A stretch of DNA of 64,000 bases from Accumulibacter sp. (GTDB lineage Bacteria > Pseudomonadota > Gammaproteobacteria > Burkholderiales > Rhodocyclaceae), in contig NZ_JAMTDQ010000043.1 of NCBI RefSeq assembly GCF_023806635.1, positions 1 through 64,000 on the forward strand, read 5' to 3'. The notes beneath the pieces were generated by a model. It saw only the letters and a list, made by a program, of their open reading frames with translations, searched no databases and was not told where the DNA came from. The translations under genes and the position numbers were made by a program. Within the stretch, counting starts at the first letter, position 1. Every line of letters starts with the position of its first letter. This document shows, in pieces, positions 34,801 through 43,449 of the stretch.

Positions 34801-35021
34801 TCTCCGGCCAGCTCCGCGTTGCGGTCCTGCACCAGGCGCTGCGTGCTCCCCCCCTTGCCCTGACCGCGAAACGCCGCGATGGGGTTCGCCCGCACCGGCA
34901 CGACGCGAATTCCCTGGGAATCCACCACCCACTCGAGACGGTCTGCAGGACTCAAGTGGAACTGCCGCCGAATCTCGGCAGGGACGACCGTCTGTCCACG
35001 TGCGGTAATCGTGCTTCTCAT
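34797..35021 (-). CDS. vapB: AbrB/SpoVT-type antitoxin VapB
   Basis: 74 residues. The N-terminus STITARGQTVVPAEIRRQFH is the swapped-hairpin AbrB DNA-binding motif. The C-terminal half would wrap the toxin. It is translated first and coupled to vapC, and it likely autorepresses the pair. Confidence 0.9.
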   Translation of the reverse strand: MRSTITARGQTVVPAEIRRQFHLSPADRLEWVVDSQGIRVVPVRANPIAAFRGQGKGGSTQRLVQDRNAELAGE

Positions 35022-35122
35022 GCTCTGCTCCCGGCAAGCTCATCTGATGAATTGCCGAATCTTAGCATTGTTAATTCACCCCATCCCGACATTCCTTCGC
35101 CAGACGCTCGGCCCGATGATCG

Positions 35123-35155
35123 GCGCTGCTCGCTGCAGGCTGCAGCGAGCAGCGC
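35123..35155. repeat. Perfect 15-bp inverted repeat
   Basis: GCGCTGCTCGCTGCA, a 3-base loop, then its exact complement, in the gap between vapB and the channel gene (35022-35287). No T-tract follows. It could be a REP-like element or a transcript-end hairpin. Confidence 0.6.
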
Positions 35156-35287
35156 CGGTGTGCCATCGATGCGAACGCCGCGGGGCGTCGGCGAGCGGGC
35201 GCGGCCCCTCTCGCCGGGCGCCGAACTTCCCGGCCAGCGCAGCGGGCCAGCACGGAACGACCGCTTTGCGCTACCATCGACCGCAAC

Positions 35288-37705
35288 ATGATGAAGACAC
35301 CCGCAGACGGTTGCCGCGCCCCCCTGACCCGCACCCCCGGCTTCTGCCTCCCTTGCCGCCGCTTCGTGCCTGACGCAGCTGCTGCCTGCTGGCGCCAGTG
35401 GTTCGCCTGGCAGCCGCTGCTCGCCCTCCTCCTGTCGCTGCTCGCCGTGCCGGCAGAGGCGCAGTTCCCCTGGCCGAAGGCGAAGAGCGAGCCGCCGGCG
35501 GCGAGCGCCGAGCCGGCGGAGAAGCCGCGCGAGAAGGCGGCGCGCAACCTGGCCGAAGCGCGCCGGCAGCAGGAGGCGTTCCGCCTGGAGGAAGGGGTGC
35601 CGCGGCCGACCGAGGATCCGCTGGTCAGCGAGCGGCGTCGCTTGCTCGACCGCCTCGTCGCCGCGTACGGCGAGCAGATCAAGCTGCTCGACGACATCGA
35701 CAACCTCGCCCGGCCGCGACCGCCCGACCTGCAGCAGCAGGAACTGCTCGCCGCCTTCGGCGGCCCGGGACCGTACCCGGCGGTGCGCGTCGATGCGTTG
35801 CGCGACGCGCAGCACGCCGTGCGCCACCTGATGCAGCGACTGGCGGCCGCCGACCGCGCCCTCGACACGCTGCAGACGGGGCAGCTCGATGAGCAGCGCA
35901 AGGCGGCTGAAGCGGTTCGCCTGGCCGAGGACCGGCTGAGCCGCGCGCGCGGCAACGAGGAGAAGGACCGCGAGCGCGACAACCGGGACACGAACCTGCT
36001 GCGCCGCAAGCTGGCGGAAACCCAGCTCCTCAGCATCGGTCTGGCGAAGGAAAAGATCGCCAGCGAAAGGAAGACGCTGCAGGCACGCGACAGCGAGATT
36101 GAGCGGCTTCTGGCGCGGGTGCTGCCGGCGCAGGAACTGACCAGGGACGATCTCGAGCAGCAGCAGGCGCTGTTGCGCAGGGAGCTGAAACAGCTCAACT
36201 CGGAAGCCGAAAGGCTGCTGGCCGAGAACAGCCGCCGAACCGCCGAGCGCGAACGCCTGGTCGCCGGCACCGACGCCGGCCGCGGCAGCGCGCAATCGGC
36301 GCAACGCCTGCAGTTGCTCGACGCGCGACTGGAGAGCGACCGCATCCGCCTGCTGGCGCTGAATTGGGCCCAGACGCTGGCGCAGGCGAGCATCGACGCC
36401 TGGGCGCAGCGCTACGTCGGCTTTCAGGCGCAGGACGCGGCGACCCGGCAGACCGTCGTCGCCTGGCTGAGCCGCAACCGCGATGAACTCGAGAACCGCC
36501 GCCAGCTCGTGCAGCAGCTGGCGCAGGAGGCGCGCGCCGACCTCCGCGAGCAGGAGGCCCGCATCGACGCGGGGACTGCCGGCCCGGCGACGGCGGCGCA
36601 ACAGGCAGAACTGCTGGCCGCCCTGCGCGAGCGCAGCGTGGCTTTCGAGCGCGTCGAACGGATGGGCACCACGCTGCTGCGGCAGCTCGAACGCTGGCTG
36701 GCGGATTTCGGCTTCCGCGGCGACGCGGCGCAGCACGGGGACTGGAAACTGGCCGCCGCACAGGTCAGCGAGACGCTGAAGGGGATCTGGAACTTCGAGA
36801 TGTTCGCCGTCGACGAGTCGACGATCATCGATGGCAAGAGCGTCACCGTCAGCTACGGCGTCACCGTCGGCAAGAGTATCGGCGCGCTGCTCCTCTTCCT
36901 GCTCGGCTACTGGCTGTTCGCGGCGCTGTCGCGGCGCCTGCAACGGCTGATGGTGCAGCGCTTCGGCGTCGATCAGCAACTCGCCAGCGTCATTCGCCGC
37001 TGGGCGATGATCGCGCTCGGCGTGCTGCTGGTGGTCTTCATCCTCAACGTCGCGCGCATCCCCCTGACCGTCTTCGCCTTTCTCGGCGGCGCGCTGGCGA
37101 TCGGCGTCGGCTTCGGCACGCAGACGATCATCAAGAACGTCATCAGCGGCATCATCGTCCTCTTCGAGCGCAAGATCCGCGTCGGCGACATCATCCAGCT
37201 CGGCGGAACGACCGGCCACGTCGTCGCCGTCGACCTGCGCGCGTCGACGGTGCGCGGCTTCGACGGTGTCGAGGCACTGATTCCTAATTCGAGTTTTCTC
37301 GAGAACCAGGTGGTCAACTGGACCTACTCCAATCCGCGCATCCGGCGCGAAATCCGCATCGGCATCGCCTACGGCTCGCCGATCCACCGTGCCGCCGAGA
37401 TCATCGCCGGCTGCGCCGCGGACCATGGCGAGGTGCTCAGGGATCCACCACCGGAGGTCTTCTTCGAGGACTTCGCCGACAGCGCGCTGCTGCTCGTCCT
37501 GGTCTTCTGGGTCGAACTCGGGCCGCAGCGCCCGCCGGGACGCCGGGTGGACAGCGACCTGCGTTACGCGATCGAGAAGAGGCTCGGAACCGCCGGCATC
37601 GCCATCCCGTTCCCGCAGCGCGACCTGCACCTCGACACCTCGCGGCCGATCGCCGTTCGCATCACGCCGCCGCGGGAAGTGCCAGGCGACTCCTGCGGCG
37701 ACTGA
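35288..37705 (+). CDS. MscS-family mechanosensitive channel with long periplasmic coiled coil
   Basis: 805 residues. An N-terminal signal/TM lies at about 38-60. A Glu/Arg/Gln-rich coiled coil (about 85-470) suggests a large periplasmic domain as in MscK-type channels. TM segments are near 527-547 and 570-590. The pore helix region FLGGALAIGVGFGTQTIIKN and the MscS β-domain (ERKIRVGDIIQLGG, VEALIPNSSFLENQVVNW) follow. It opens under membrane tension to release solutes. Its 3' end is duplicated at 39.06-39.16 kb. A second ATG one codon later (35291) is equally possible. Confidence 0.92.
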   Translation: MMKTPADGCRAPLTRTPGFCLPCRRFVPDAAAACWRQWFAWQPLLALLLSLLAVPAEAQFPWPKAKSEPPAASAEPAEKPREKAARNLAEARRQQEAFRLEEGVPRPTEDPLVSERRRLLDRLVAAYGEQIKLLDDIDNLARPRPPDLQQQELLAAFGGPGPYPAVRVDALRDAQHAVRHLMQRLAAADRALDTLQTGQLDEQRKAAEAVRLAEDRLSRARGNEEKDRERDNRDTNLLRRKLAETQLLSIGLAKEKIASERKTLQARDSEIERLLARVLPAQELTRDDLEQQQALLRRELKQLNSEAERLLAENSRRTAERERLVAGTDAGRGSAQSAQRLQLLDARLESDRIRLLALNWAQTLAQASIDAWAQRYVGFQAQDAATRQTVVAWLSRNRDELENRRQLVQQLAQEARADLREQEARIDAGTAGPATAAQQAELLAALRERSVAFERVERMGTTLLRQLERWLADFGFRGDAAQHGDWKLAAAQVSETLKGIWNFEMFAVDESTIIDGKSVTVSYGVTVGKSIGALLLFLLGYWLFAALSRRLQRLMVQRFGVDQQLASVIRRWAMIALGVLLVVFILNVARIPLTVFAFLGGALAIGVGFGTQTIIKNVISGIIVLFERKIRVGDIIQLGGTTGHVVAVDLRASTVRGFDGVEALIPNSSFLENQVVNWTYSNPRIRREIRIGIAYGSPIHRAAEIIAGCAADHGEVLRDPPPEVFFEDFADSALLLVLVFWVELGPQRPPGRRVDSDLRYAIEKRLGTAGIAIPFPQRDLHLDTSRPIAVRITPPREVPGDSCGD

Positions 37706-37930
37706 GAAGCTGTCAAGGAATCGTCGCGAGCAGGCCAGGATGCCCGGCGCGGGCGAGCAAACGACGACACATGTCAGAGGCAAAGGCGAGGAGTGAACGA
37801 CTGGGCAACCCGGCAGATCGGTCGCGCAGCAGATCGATGCACATCCTCCGAGCGAAGGCCGCGCCAACAGCCCGCCGGCAGGAGCCGACGGCTTTCATAC
37901 CGCGACCTCGACCACTTCGGGCTGTAGCAC
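37626..37930. repeat. Direct repeat copy 1 around the PEP-CTERM gene (channel 3' end + ybaK 3' end)
   Basis: The left block (37626-37705) is the last ~27 codons of the channel gene. The right block (about 37850-37930) matches the ybaK 3' end and its flank. Both blocks reappear in the same order at 39.07-39.23 kb at roughly 80% identity by eye. About 150 extra bases separate the blocks here. Confidence 0.7.
37895..37930 (-). pseudogene. ybaK C-terminal remnant
   Basis: Read on the minus strand it encodes VLQPEVVEVAV and a stop, against LLQPEVVDVAV and a stop at the end of intact ybaK. The remaining gene is absent. It abuts the PEP-CTERM gene stop. Confidence 0.7.
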
Positions 37931-37937
37931 TGACCGT

Positions 37938-38750
37938 CTAGCCCCTTTGGCGACGACGCGCCGCCAAGGCACCGAGGGCGGCCAGCGAGAGGAGCGATGT
38001 TGCCGGCTCCGGCACTTCCGATGGCGGTGCGGCAACTTCGAGAGTCGTCGTGATGGCAAAGTTGGACTCGCTGGTGTGGCGCTCGGCGAAGAAAATGTCG
38101 AGGTCGTAGAGCGTTCCGGCGACGAGGCCCTTGGCTTTCAGGTCTTCCTCGGTGAAACTGCTGCTGGCCGCGCCATGGACGCCTCCGAGGTCCATCATCA
38201 ACTTGCCGTCCACGAAGATCCAGAGATCGTCATCACCGGTGAAGCTGAAGCTGCGATCGGCACCCGGTGTAGGATCACTGAAGGCAACCTGCCCTTCGAG
38301 GTGCATGGTGAAGTGATAATTGTGCGTCCGACCCTGGTTGCCATACAGCAGCCCGTCGATCGGGAAGAATGAGCTGTTGCTGTACTTGTAGGTACCGGGA
38401 GGCCCCTCCGTGAGCGTCAGCGACGTCGGGGTCGACAGGTTGAAGCCGGGTGAATCGACGAACCATTTGGCGAAATTCGCCGACGACGACGCGCCGGCGC
38501 CGATGCTGGGACCAGGGGTCGGCAATCCGGCCGTCAGGGTCGGCGCGACCATGCCGGTCACCACACCGGGAATCGCACCCTCGAAGTCCGAAAGCTGGGT
38601 GCAGGATCCGGCGATCGACGGCGCACAGAAATCGCGGATGGTTCCGCTGAGAGTCACGGAGGCGGCGAAGCTCGCCGACGTCACACCCAGGCCGATCAGG
38701 GCGAAAGTCGTCAGAGCCGTCCGTTTGAGGCGATTGTTCTTCAGTGTCAT
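37938..38750 (-). CDS. PEP-CTERM exported protein with fibro-slime domain
   Basis: 270 residues from ATG 38750, preceded by GGAGA. Residues 1-30 are a signal peptide (LKRTALTTFALIGLGVTSAS). The fibro-slime core has YHFTMHLEGQVAF, FSFTGDDDLWIFVDGKLMMD and LGGVHG, as in Dictyostelium prespore-cell-inducing and bacterial fibro-slime proteins. The end is a canonical PEP-CTERM sorting signal: VPEPATSLL, a hydrophobic stretch, then ARRRQRG. Export, processing by an exosortase and an association with exopolysaccharide are expected. No exosortase is in the window. The gene sits between two copies of a diverged repeat, so it was likely inserted. Confidence 0.92.
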   Translation of the reverse strand: MTLKNNRLKRTALTTFALIGLGVTSASFAASVTLSGTIRDFCAPSIAGSCTQLSDFEGAIPGVVTGMVAPTLTAGLPTPGPSIGAGASSSANFAKWFVDSPGFNLSTPTSLTLTEGPPGTYKYSNSSFFPIDGLLYGNQGRTHNYHFTMHLEGQVAFSDPTPGADRSFSFTGDDDLWIFVDGKLMMDLGGVHGAASSSFTEEDLKAKGLVAGTLYDLDIFFAERHTSESNFAITTTLEVAAPPSEVPEPATSLLSLAALGALAARRRQRG

Positions 38751-39059
38751 GCTCGTTCTCCAGGACAAGGGAAAAAACGGGGGAAAGAAAACATTCCTTC
38801 GGCGACCGCTGAATGACTGCTCATCGGCCAGAAGCACCAGTGCCGGGCTTCTCGATGGGAACAAGCAAGATTCTTGCCATCGACGAAGACCGGCAGATTC
38901 ATGTTTGAAATACAGATACTTGAGGCAACCGAGTACCGCCTCCCGACGCGTCAGCCAGAACCTGCTACGCCCGATGTAAAGTTTTGCGACATCCCGCGAC
39001 GACTGCGCCGCCGGCGCTTTGGCCGCGCAGACGGAGGCGCAGCAGGCAGGGGATCACAT

Positions 39060-39155
39060 TTGCGCTCGTCCGGACTGACCTGCATCTCGATACATCGCAG
39101 CCGCTCGCCGTCGGCATCACGCCGCGGGAAAAGCCAGGCGACTCCGGCCAACTGA
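39060..39155 (+). pseudogene. MscS-channel C-terminal remnant
   Basis: The plus strand encodes TDLHLDTSQPLAVGITPREK and PGDSG, against RDLHLDTSRPIAVRITPPRE and PGDSCGD at the end of the intact channel. Small indels shift the frame and no start is present. The rest of the 38751-39195 gap holds no gene. Confidence 0.75.
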
Positions 39156-39232
39156 GCGAAGGCCCTACCGCCCACCGGCAGCGGGCCAACGGCTTTCAGA
39201 CCGCGACGTCGACCACTTCGGGCTGCAGCAGT
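39075..39232. repeat. Direct repeat copy 2 around the PEP-CTERM gene
   Basis: A channel 3'-end block is followed by the shared flank (AGCGAAGGCC, then CCGGCAG, then GGCTTTCA) and the intact ybaK 3' end. It is the partner of the copy at 37626-37930. Confidence 0.7.
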
Positions 39233-39678
39233 TCGACGAGGACCGACGGGGCGATGCGGACCAGGTAACCCCGCCTGCCGGCGTTGATGTAGATGCGCTC
39301 GAGGTCGAGAACGCTGCGCTCGAGGTACACGGGCATCGGCCGGCGCGTGGCGAAGGGGCTGGTGCCGCCGACGAGATAGCCCGAGTGGCGGTGGGCAACC
39401 TCGGGCCGGCAGGGAACGATCGACTTCACCGCCAGATGGCGGGCGAGCTTCTGCGTCGACACCTCGCGGTCACCGTGCATGAGGACGATCAGCGGCTGCC
39501 GGCGCTCGTCCTCCATGATCAGCGTCTTGATCACGGCGTGCTCGTCGACGCCGAGTTCGCGGCTGCTGACCGCCGTTCCGCCGTGCTCCTCGTAAGCGTA
39601 GGGATGATCCGAAAAGGCGACGCCGGCGGCGCGCAGCAGTCGGATCGCCGGCGTCACCGGCAGTCGCTGATTGGCCAT
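39196..39678 (-). CDS. ybaK: Cys-tRNA(Pro)/aminoacyl-tRNA deacylase YbaK/EbsC
   Basis: 160 residues, normal for the family. It contains YAYEEHGGTAVSSRELGVDE, VIKTLIMEDERRQPLIVLMH, the Lys in QKLARHLAVKSI and GYLVGGTSPFATRRPMPVYL, the conserved YbaK core. It trans-edits misacylated tRNA(Pro). It is encoded alone, 24 bases after the PilZ gene stop. Its 3' end is duplicated at 37.9 kb. Confidence 0.93.
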   Translation of the reverse strand: MANQRLPVTPAIRLLRAAGVAFSDHPYAYEEHGGTAVSSRELGVDEHAVIKTLIMEDERRQPLIVLMHGDREVSTQKLARHLAVKSIVPCRPEVAHRHSGYLVGGTSPFATRRPMPVYLERSVLDLERIYINAGRRGYLVRIAPSVLVELLQPEVVDVAV

Positions 39679-39702
39679 CCGTCCCGCTCACCCAATGGCC
39701 GG

Positions 39703-40152
39703 TCAGTGCGGACGGCCGCTGCCGAACGCGGGAAAACTAGCGGCATGACGCTCGATCCATTCGCGTGCCGCAGCCTCGGCGTCGAGCAGCCGCCCCTCTT
39801 CGCGCCGCACCTGCTGCCGATAGTGCTCGATCTGGCACACCTGCTCGACCATGCGCGCGGCGAAGAGGTCGTCGGCGTCGGCGAAACGGATGCCGACCTC
39901 GTAGGCGCCACCCTGCCGCTGGCACCAGACGACCACCCCGGCAGCGCGAAACGGCGGCTGCACGAGCGGGATCGAGAGCACCACCGGCGAACCGACGCTC
40001 AACGGCCTGCGGCTGAGGCACGCCAGGCCGCCCTCGCTGATGTCCTTCAGCCGCGGCGCCGAACGGCGGTGCGCGCCGTCTACGGCGATATCGAGCGGAA
40101 CGTCCGCCGGATGGCGGATGAAGCTGCGCCTGTGCGCCTGCATCGAAGCCAT
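39703..40152 (-). CDS. PilZ-domain protein
   Basis: 149 residues from ATG 40152. The c-di-GMP-binding motifs are present: RSFIR (RxxxR) near residue 9 and DISEGGL (D/NxSxxG) near residue 38. A C-terminal helical extension of about 50 residues follows. It is a single-domain c-di-GMP effector, possibly acting on motility or exopolysaccharide. A longer upstream frame is not credible. Confidence 0.88.
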   Translation of the reverse strand: MASMQAHRRSFIRHPADVPLDIAVDGAHRRSAPRLKDISEGGLACLSRRPLSVGSPVVLSIPLVQPPFRAAGVVVWCQRQGGAYEVGIRFADADDLFAARMVEQVCQIEHYRQQVRREEGRLLDAEAAAREWIERHAASFPAFGSGRPH

Positions 40153-40202
40153 CTTCCACTCCTTCTGCCAACTGCCGGCGGCCGCTGGCGACGCCCGCCG
40201 CC

Positions 40203-40688
40203 TCAGCCGCCGATGCGCAGGCCGGTCTTCTTCAGGATCTCGGTCGAGAACAGCACGTCGTGCGCGCGACACGCCGGGCCGAGCAGGCGGGCGATCTCGC
40301 CCACCTTGCGCAGCACCTCGTCGCGCGAACCGCCATGCACCATGGCGAAGAGGTTGTACGGCCACTCCGGCAGCCGGCGCGGACGGTGGTAGCAGTGGGT
40401 GACGAAGTCGAGTTCGCCGACGCGCGCGCCGAGTTCGTCGATCGCCTCGTCCGGAACGTCCCAGACACTCATGCCGTTGGCAGTGTAGCCGATCGCGTAG
40501 TGGTTGGGGACGGCGCCGATGCGCCGGATGACGCCGCGCGCAAGCATGCGCAGCAGCCGTTCCATCACTTCGGACGGCGCGATGCCGATCTGCGCCGCAA
40601 GCTGGTGATACGGGCGCGGCACGAGCGGCAGGCCGTCCTGCGTCGCCAGCACGAGGCGGCGGTCGATGTCGTCGAGTCGCCGGCTCAT
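40203..40688 (-). CDS. nirH: Sirohaem decarboxylase subunit NirH (Lrp/AsnC family)
   Basis: 161 residues from ATG 40688, overlapping the nirG stop. Lrp-like HTH (YHQLAAQIGIAPSEVMERL) and the nirH/L-type ligand domain with FVTHCYHRPRRLPEWPYNLF and AMVHG are present. NirD/L/G/H together convert sirohaem to didecarboxysirohaem in haem d1 synthesis for cytochrome cd1 nitrite reductase. The usual next gene, nirJ, is missing; a PilZ gene follows. Confidence 0.9.
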   Translation of the reverse strand: MSRRLDDIDRRLVLATQDGLPLVPRPYHQLAAQIGIAPSEVMERLLRMLARGVIRRIGAVPNHYAIGYTANGMSVWDVPDEAIDELGARVGELDFVTHCYHRPRRLPEWPYNLFAMVHGGSRDEVLRKVGEIARLLGPACRAHDVLFSTEILKKTGLRIGG

Positions 40689-41164
40689 TGCCGCACCGCG
40701 AGTTTCATCTCGACGAAGTACTCGCGCCGCTTCGGGAAAGCGAAGACCGGCAGGCCGCTGCCCTCCTCGATCCGCCGCAGCGCGGCGGCGATTCCTTCTT
40801 CGCTCTCGGTGGCGAGGACGAACCACATGTTGAAGGGCGACTGGCGCTCGCTCTCGCGGCGATAGTTGTGGGCGACCTCGGGCAGCGAATCGACCAATGC
40901 CCGTACCCGTTGCCAGTCGGCAGCGGGCACCGCCATTGCCGCCAGGACGAAGGCGCCACCCATCTGCTCGACCTGGAACATCGGCCCGAAGCGGGTCAGG
41001 ACGCGCGTCGCGAGCAGGCGTTCGAGGCGCTCGAGCAACTCCGCCTCGCCGATTCCCAGCCAGCCGGCGACCGCGGCGTAGGGTTCCTCGCAGATCGGAA
41101 AGCCGCCCTGCAGGTGGTCGATGAGGGCGCGGTCGACCTCGTCGATGAGCGCCGGCTCAGGCAT
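40685..41164 (-). CDS. nirG: Sirohaem decarboxylase subunit NirG
   Basis: 159 residues. HTH (YAAVAGWLGIGEAELLERLE) and the D/G-type C-terminal domain (EVAHNYRRESERQSPFNMWF, VLATESEEG) are present. It overlaps nirDL by 8 bases and nirH by 4. The NHNY-type versus HCYHR-type difference separates D/G from L/H members, which supports the naming. Confidence 0.9.
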   Translation of the reverse strand: MPEPALIDEVDRALIDHLQGGFPICEEPYAAVAGWLGIGEAELLERLERLLATRVLTRFGPMFQVEQMGGAFVLAAMAVPAADWQRVRALVDSLPEVAHNYRRESERQSPFNMWFVLATESEEGIAAALRRIEEGSGLPVFAFPKRREYFVEMKLAVRQ

Positions 41165-42140
41165 AGCGGGCTCCGCTCTGCTTGAAGCGGGTCAGCGAGA
41201 AGAGGATTTCGTGCGCGTAATTCCCCAGCCCGAGCCGCTGGCGCAAGTTGGCGATGGTCGCCGTCACCTCGCTCCGCGCCTGGCCGTGGATCATGCAGAA
41301 CAGGTTGTAGGGCCACTGCGGCAGGACCCGCGGCCGCCGGTAGCAGAGATTGACGCCTTCCGCCCGCGCCAGCCGCTCGCCGACCTCGTCGACCTCGTCA
41401 TCGGGGACGTCGTGCACCAGCATCGCGTTCGCCGTGTAGCCGAGTTCGTGATGCCGGACGATGACGCCGAAGCGCTTGATGATCCCATCGGCGCACCAGC
41501 GGCGGATGCGCTCGAGGACTTCGCCCTCGTCGCAGCCGATGCGGCTGGCAAGGACCGAGAACGGCCGGATGAACAGCGGCAAGCCTTCCTGCAGGGCGCT
41601 GACCAGGCGCCGCTCCCGCTCGTCGAGCGCCTGCGGCGGCACCAGAGGCTGCCGCGGCGGCACGCTCCGGCCCGCAGCCCCGCTGTTGCCGCCCAGCGCG
41701 AAGCCCAGGTCGATGTGGTATTCCTGCAGCATCGGCAGGCGCAGCAGCGGCTGGCCGGCGAGTTGCTCGATGGCGCCAAGCGCCGCCTGCAGCCGCCCCT
41801 CCGAGCCGGCGGTGACGACGAACCAGAGGTTGTAGCGGTGCTCGCGCTCGTAGTTGTGGTTGACCTCGGGAAAACGGTTGACCGCCTCGGCCACCGCCGA
41901 CAGCTGCTGCGGCGGCACCGCCAGTGCCGCCAGCGTGCTGGCACCGATCCGCTTCGGCGCGAAGACCGCGCCGACGCGGGCGACCTTGCCCTCGCGGCGC
42001 AGCGCTTCGAGCCCCTGCAGCACCTTGGCCTCGGCGACGCCGAGACGCGACGCCAGTTCGGCAAAGGGCGCCGGGCAGAGCGGGAAATCGCGCTGGAAAT
42101 CGTTGAGCAGGCGGAAGTCGAGGGCGCAGGTGTCGATCAT
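41157..42140 (-). CDS. nirDL: Fused sirohaem decarboxylase NirDL
   Basis: 327 residues, twice the normal size. The N-terminal half is NirD-like (FAELASRLGVAEAKVLQGLE, EVNHNYEREHRYNLWFVV). The C-terminal half is NirL-like (FSVLASRIGCDEGEVLERIR, GVNLCYRRPRVLPQWPYNLF, MIHGQ). A Pro/Ala-rich linker joins them near residue 165. Natural nirDL fusions are known in several denitrifiers. It starts 5 bases after nirF. Confidence 0.92.
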   Translation of the reverse strand: MIDTCALDFRLLNDFQRDFPLCPAPFAELASRLGVAEAKVLQGLEALRREGKVARVGAVFAPKRIGASTLAALAVPPQQLSAVAEAVNRFPEVNHNYEREHRYNLWFVVTAGSEGRLQAALGAIEQLAGQPLLRLPMLQEYHIDLGFALGGNSGAAGRSVPPRQPLVPPQALDERERRLVSALQEGLPLFIRPFSVLASRIGCDEGEVLERIRRWCADGIIKRFGVIVRHHELGYTANAMLVHDVPDDEVDEVGERLARAEGVNLCYRRPRVLPQWPYNLFCMIHGQARSEVTATIANLRQRLGLGNYAHEILFSLTRFKQSGARYA

Positions 42141-42145
42141 CGCCG

Positions 42146-43309
42146 TCAGAATCCGGTACGCGCGGCACGGCTGGTGAAGAAGATGCCACTCGGCGCCTGT
42201 GCCGGGAACTCGCCGATCTTCTCGAAGCGCGCGGTGTCGTAGATCACCACCTTGTTGTCGTCACGCGCGGAGAGCCACACGTGCTCGCCGCGCGGGGTGA
42301 ACTCCATGTGCAGGATCGCCCGCCCGGGCTCGAGGGTCCGCACCACCTTGCCGCTCAGCGTATCGATCACCTCCACCCAGCCGTTGTCGGGGAAGGCGTA
42401 GTTGACCCAGACCTGGCGCCCGTCGGGGCGTGCCATGACGAACACCGGCTGCCCCTTGACCGGGATGCGACCGACCTCCTGCCAGTTGCCGCCATCGACC
42501 ACCAGCACCTCGTGCCGGCCGATCGCCGGCAGGTAGGCACGCCCCTGCGCCATCGACCAGCCGCGCAGGTGCGGCATCTTGAACACCGGCAGCTTTTCCT
42601 GGCCGCGACCGTAGCCCTGCAGGATGCGGCGACTGCCCTGCTCCGGCAGCCAGGTGTCGAGCAGCGCGACGCCGTCCTCGCCGAACAGTCCGGCGAGGTA
42701 GAAGCGGCCGTCGGGCGTCACCAGCCCGTCGTACGGTTGCAGGCCGGCGGAAAAGCGCTGCGTCTGCGGCCTGCGCGGGTCGGAGAGATCGCTGACCCAG
42801 ATCTCGCCGCCCTCGAACAGCGCATAGGCGAAGCGGTTGCCGCTGAGATCGACGAGGCCGACGACCTTCGAGAAGCTTCCCGGCGCGTACTCGGCGGGGA
42901 CCTCGGACAGCAGCTCGAGCGTGCCGGCATCGAAGGCCTTGATGCCGCCCGGGGTGTAGTTCTGTGCGACGACGATGCGTCCGTCCTGCGAGATCGAGCC
43001 TCCGATTGCGTTGCCCGACTGCAGCACGCGGCGGACGACCTTCGCCTGCAGCAGGTCGATCTGGGTCAGCCCGCCGTCACGGCCGAAGACGTAGGCATGG
43101 CGCCCGTCGCGCGAGAACACCACCGACGCGTGCGACAGGTCGCCGAGGCCGCCGATGCGGGCGTACGGCTGCCGCTGCGTGGTGTCGACGAGCGTCACGT
43201 GGCCGCTGCCGCGTTCGATGACGACACCGAGGTCGCCGGTACCGCGCAGGGTCGGCGCGGCACAGCCGGCGAGCAGCATGAACGACAGCAGGAACAGCAT
43301 TCTCTTCAT
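42146..43309 (-). CDS. nirF: Haem d1 biosynthesis lipoprotein NirF
   Basis: 387 residues. It has a lipoprotein signal with lipobox LLAGC at Cys15. An eight-bladed propeller homologous to the NirS d1 domain follows (DLGVVIERGSGHVTLVDTTQ, ASVVFSRDGRHAYVFGRDGG, NYAFPDNGWVEVIDTLSGKV). NirF acts late in d1 synthesis as a dihydro-d1 dehydrogenase. It heads the nir cistrons here. The 140-base gap upstream (43310-43449) holds no gene. Confidence 0.92.
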   Translation of the reverse strand: MKRMLFLLSFMLLAGCAAPTLRGTGDLGVVIERGSGHVTLVDTTQRQPYARIGGLGDLSHASVVFSRDGRHAYVFGRDGGLTQIDLLQAKVVRRVLQSGNAIGGSISQDGRIVVAQNYTPGGIKAFDAGTLELLSEVPAEYAPGSFSKVVGLVDLSGNRFAYALFEGGEIWVSDLSDPRRPQTQRFSAGLQPYDGLVTPDGRFYLAGLFGEDGVALLDTWLPEQGSRRILQGYGRGQEKLPVFKMPHLRGWSMAQGRAYLPAIGRHEVLVVDGGNWQEVGRIPVKGQPVFVMARPDGRQVWVNYAFPDNGWVEVIDTLSGKVVRTLEPGRAILHMEFTPRGEHVWLSARDDNKVVIYDTARFEKIGEFPAQAPSGIFFTSRAARTGF

Positions 43310-43449
43310 CTTGATCCTTCACGCGGTGCTGCCGGACCGGGTTCCGGCAACGCCGATGCGCAATCACGGAGGCCAATTATCGCCACAGCCGGCCCCGGCT
43401 GGCAACGAGCATCAACAGTGCCGGTCCGCATTGCCGCCCGGTCCACTGC

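Noticed and set aside
37707-37930. A gene in the 37.7-37.9 kb gap
   Set aside because: No frame beyond random length. The only coding similarity is the ybaK 3' remnant.
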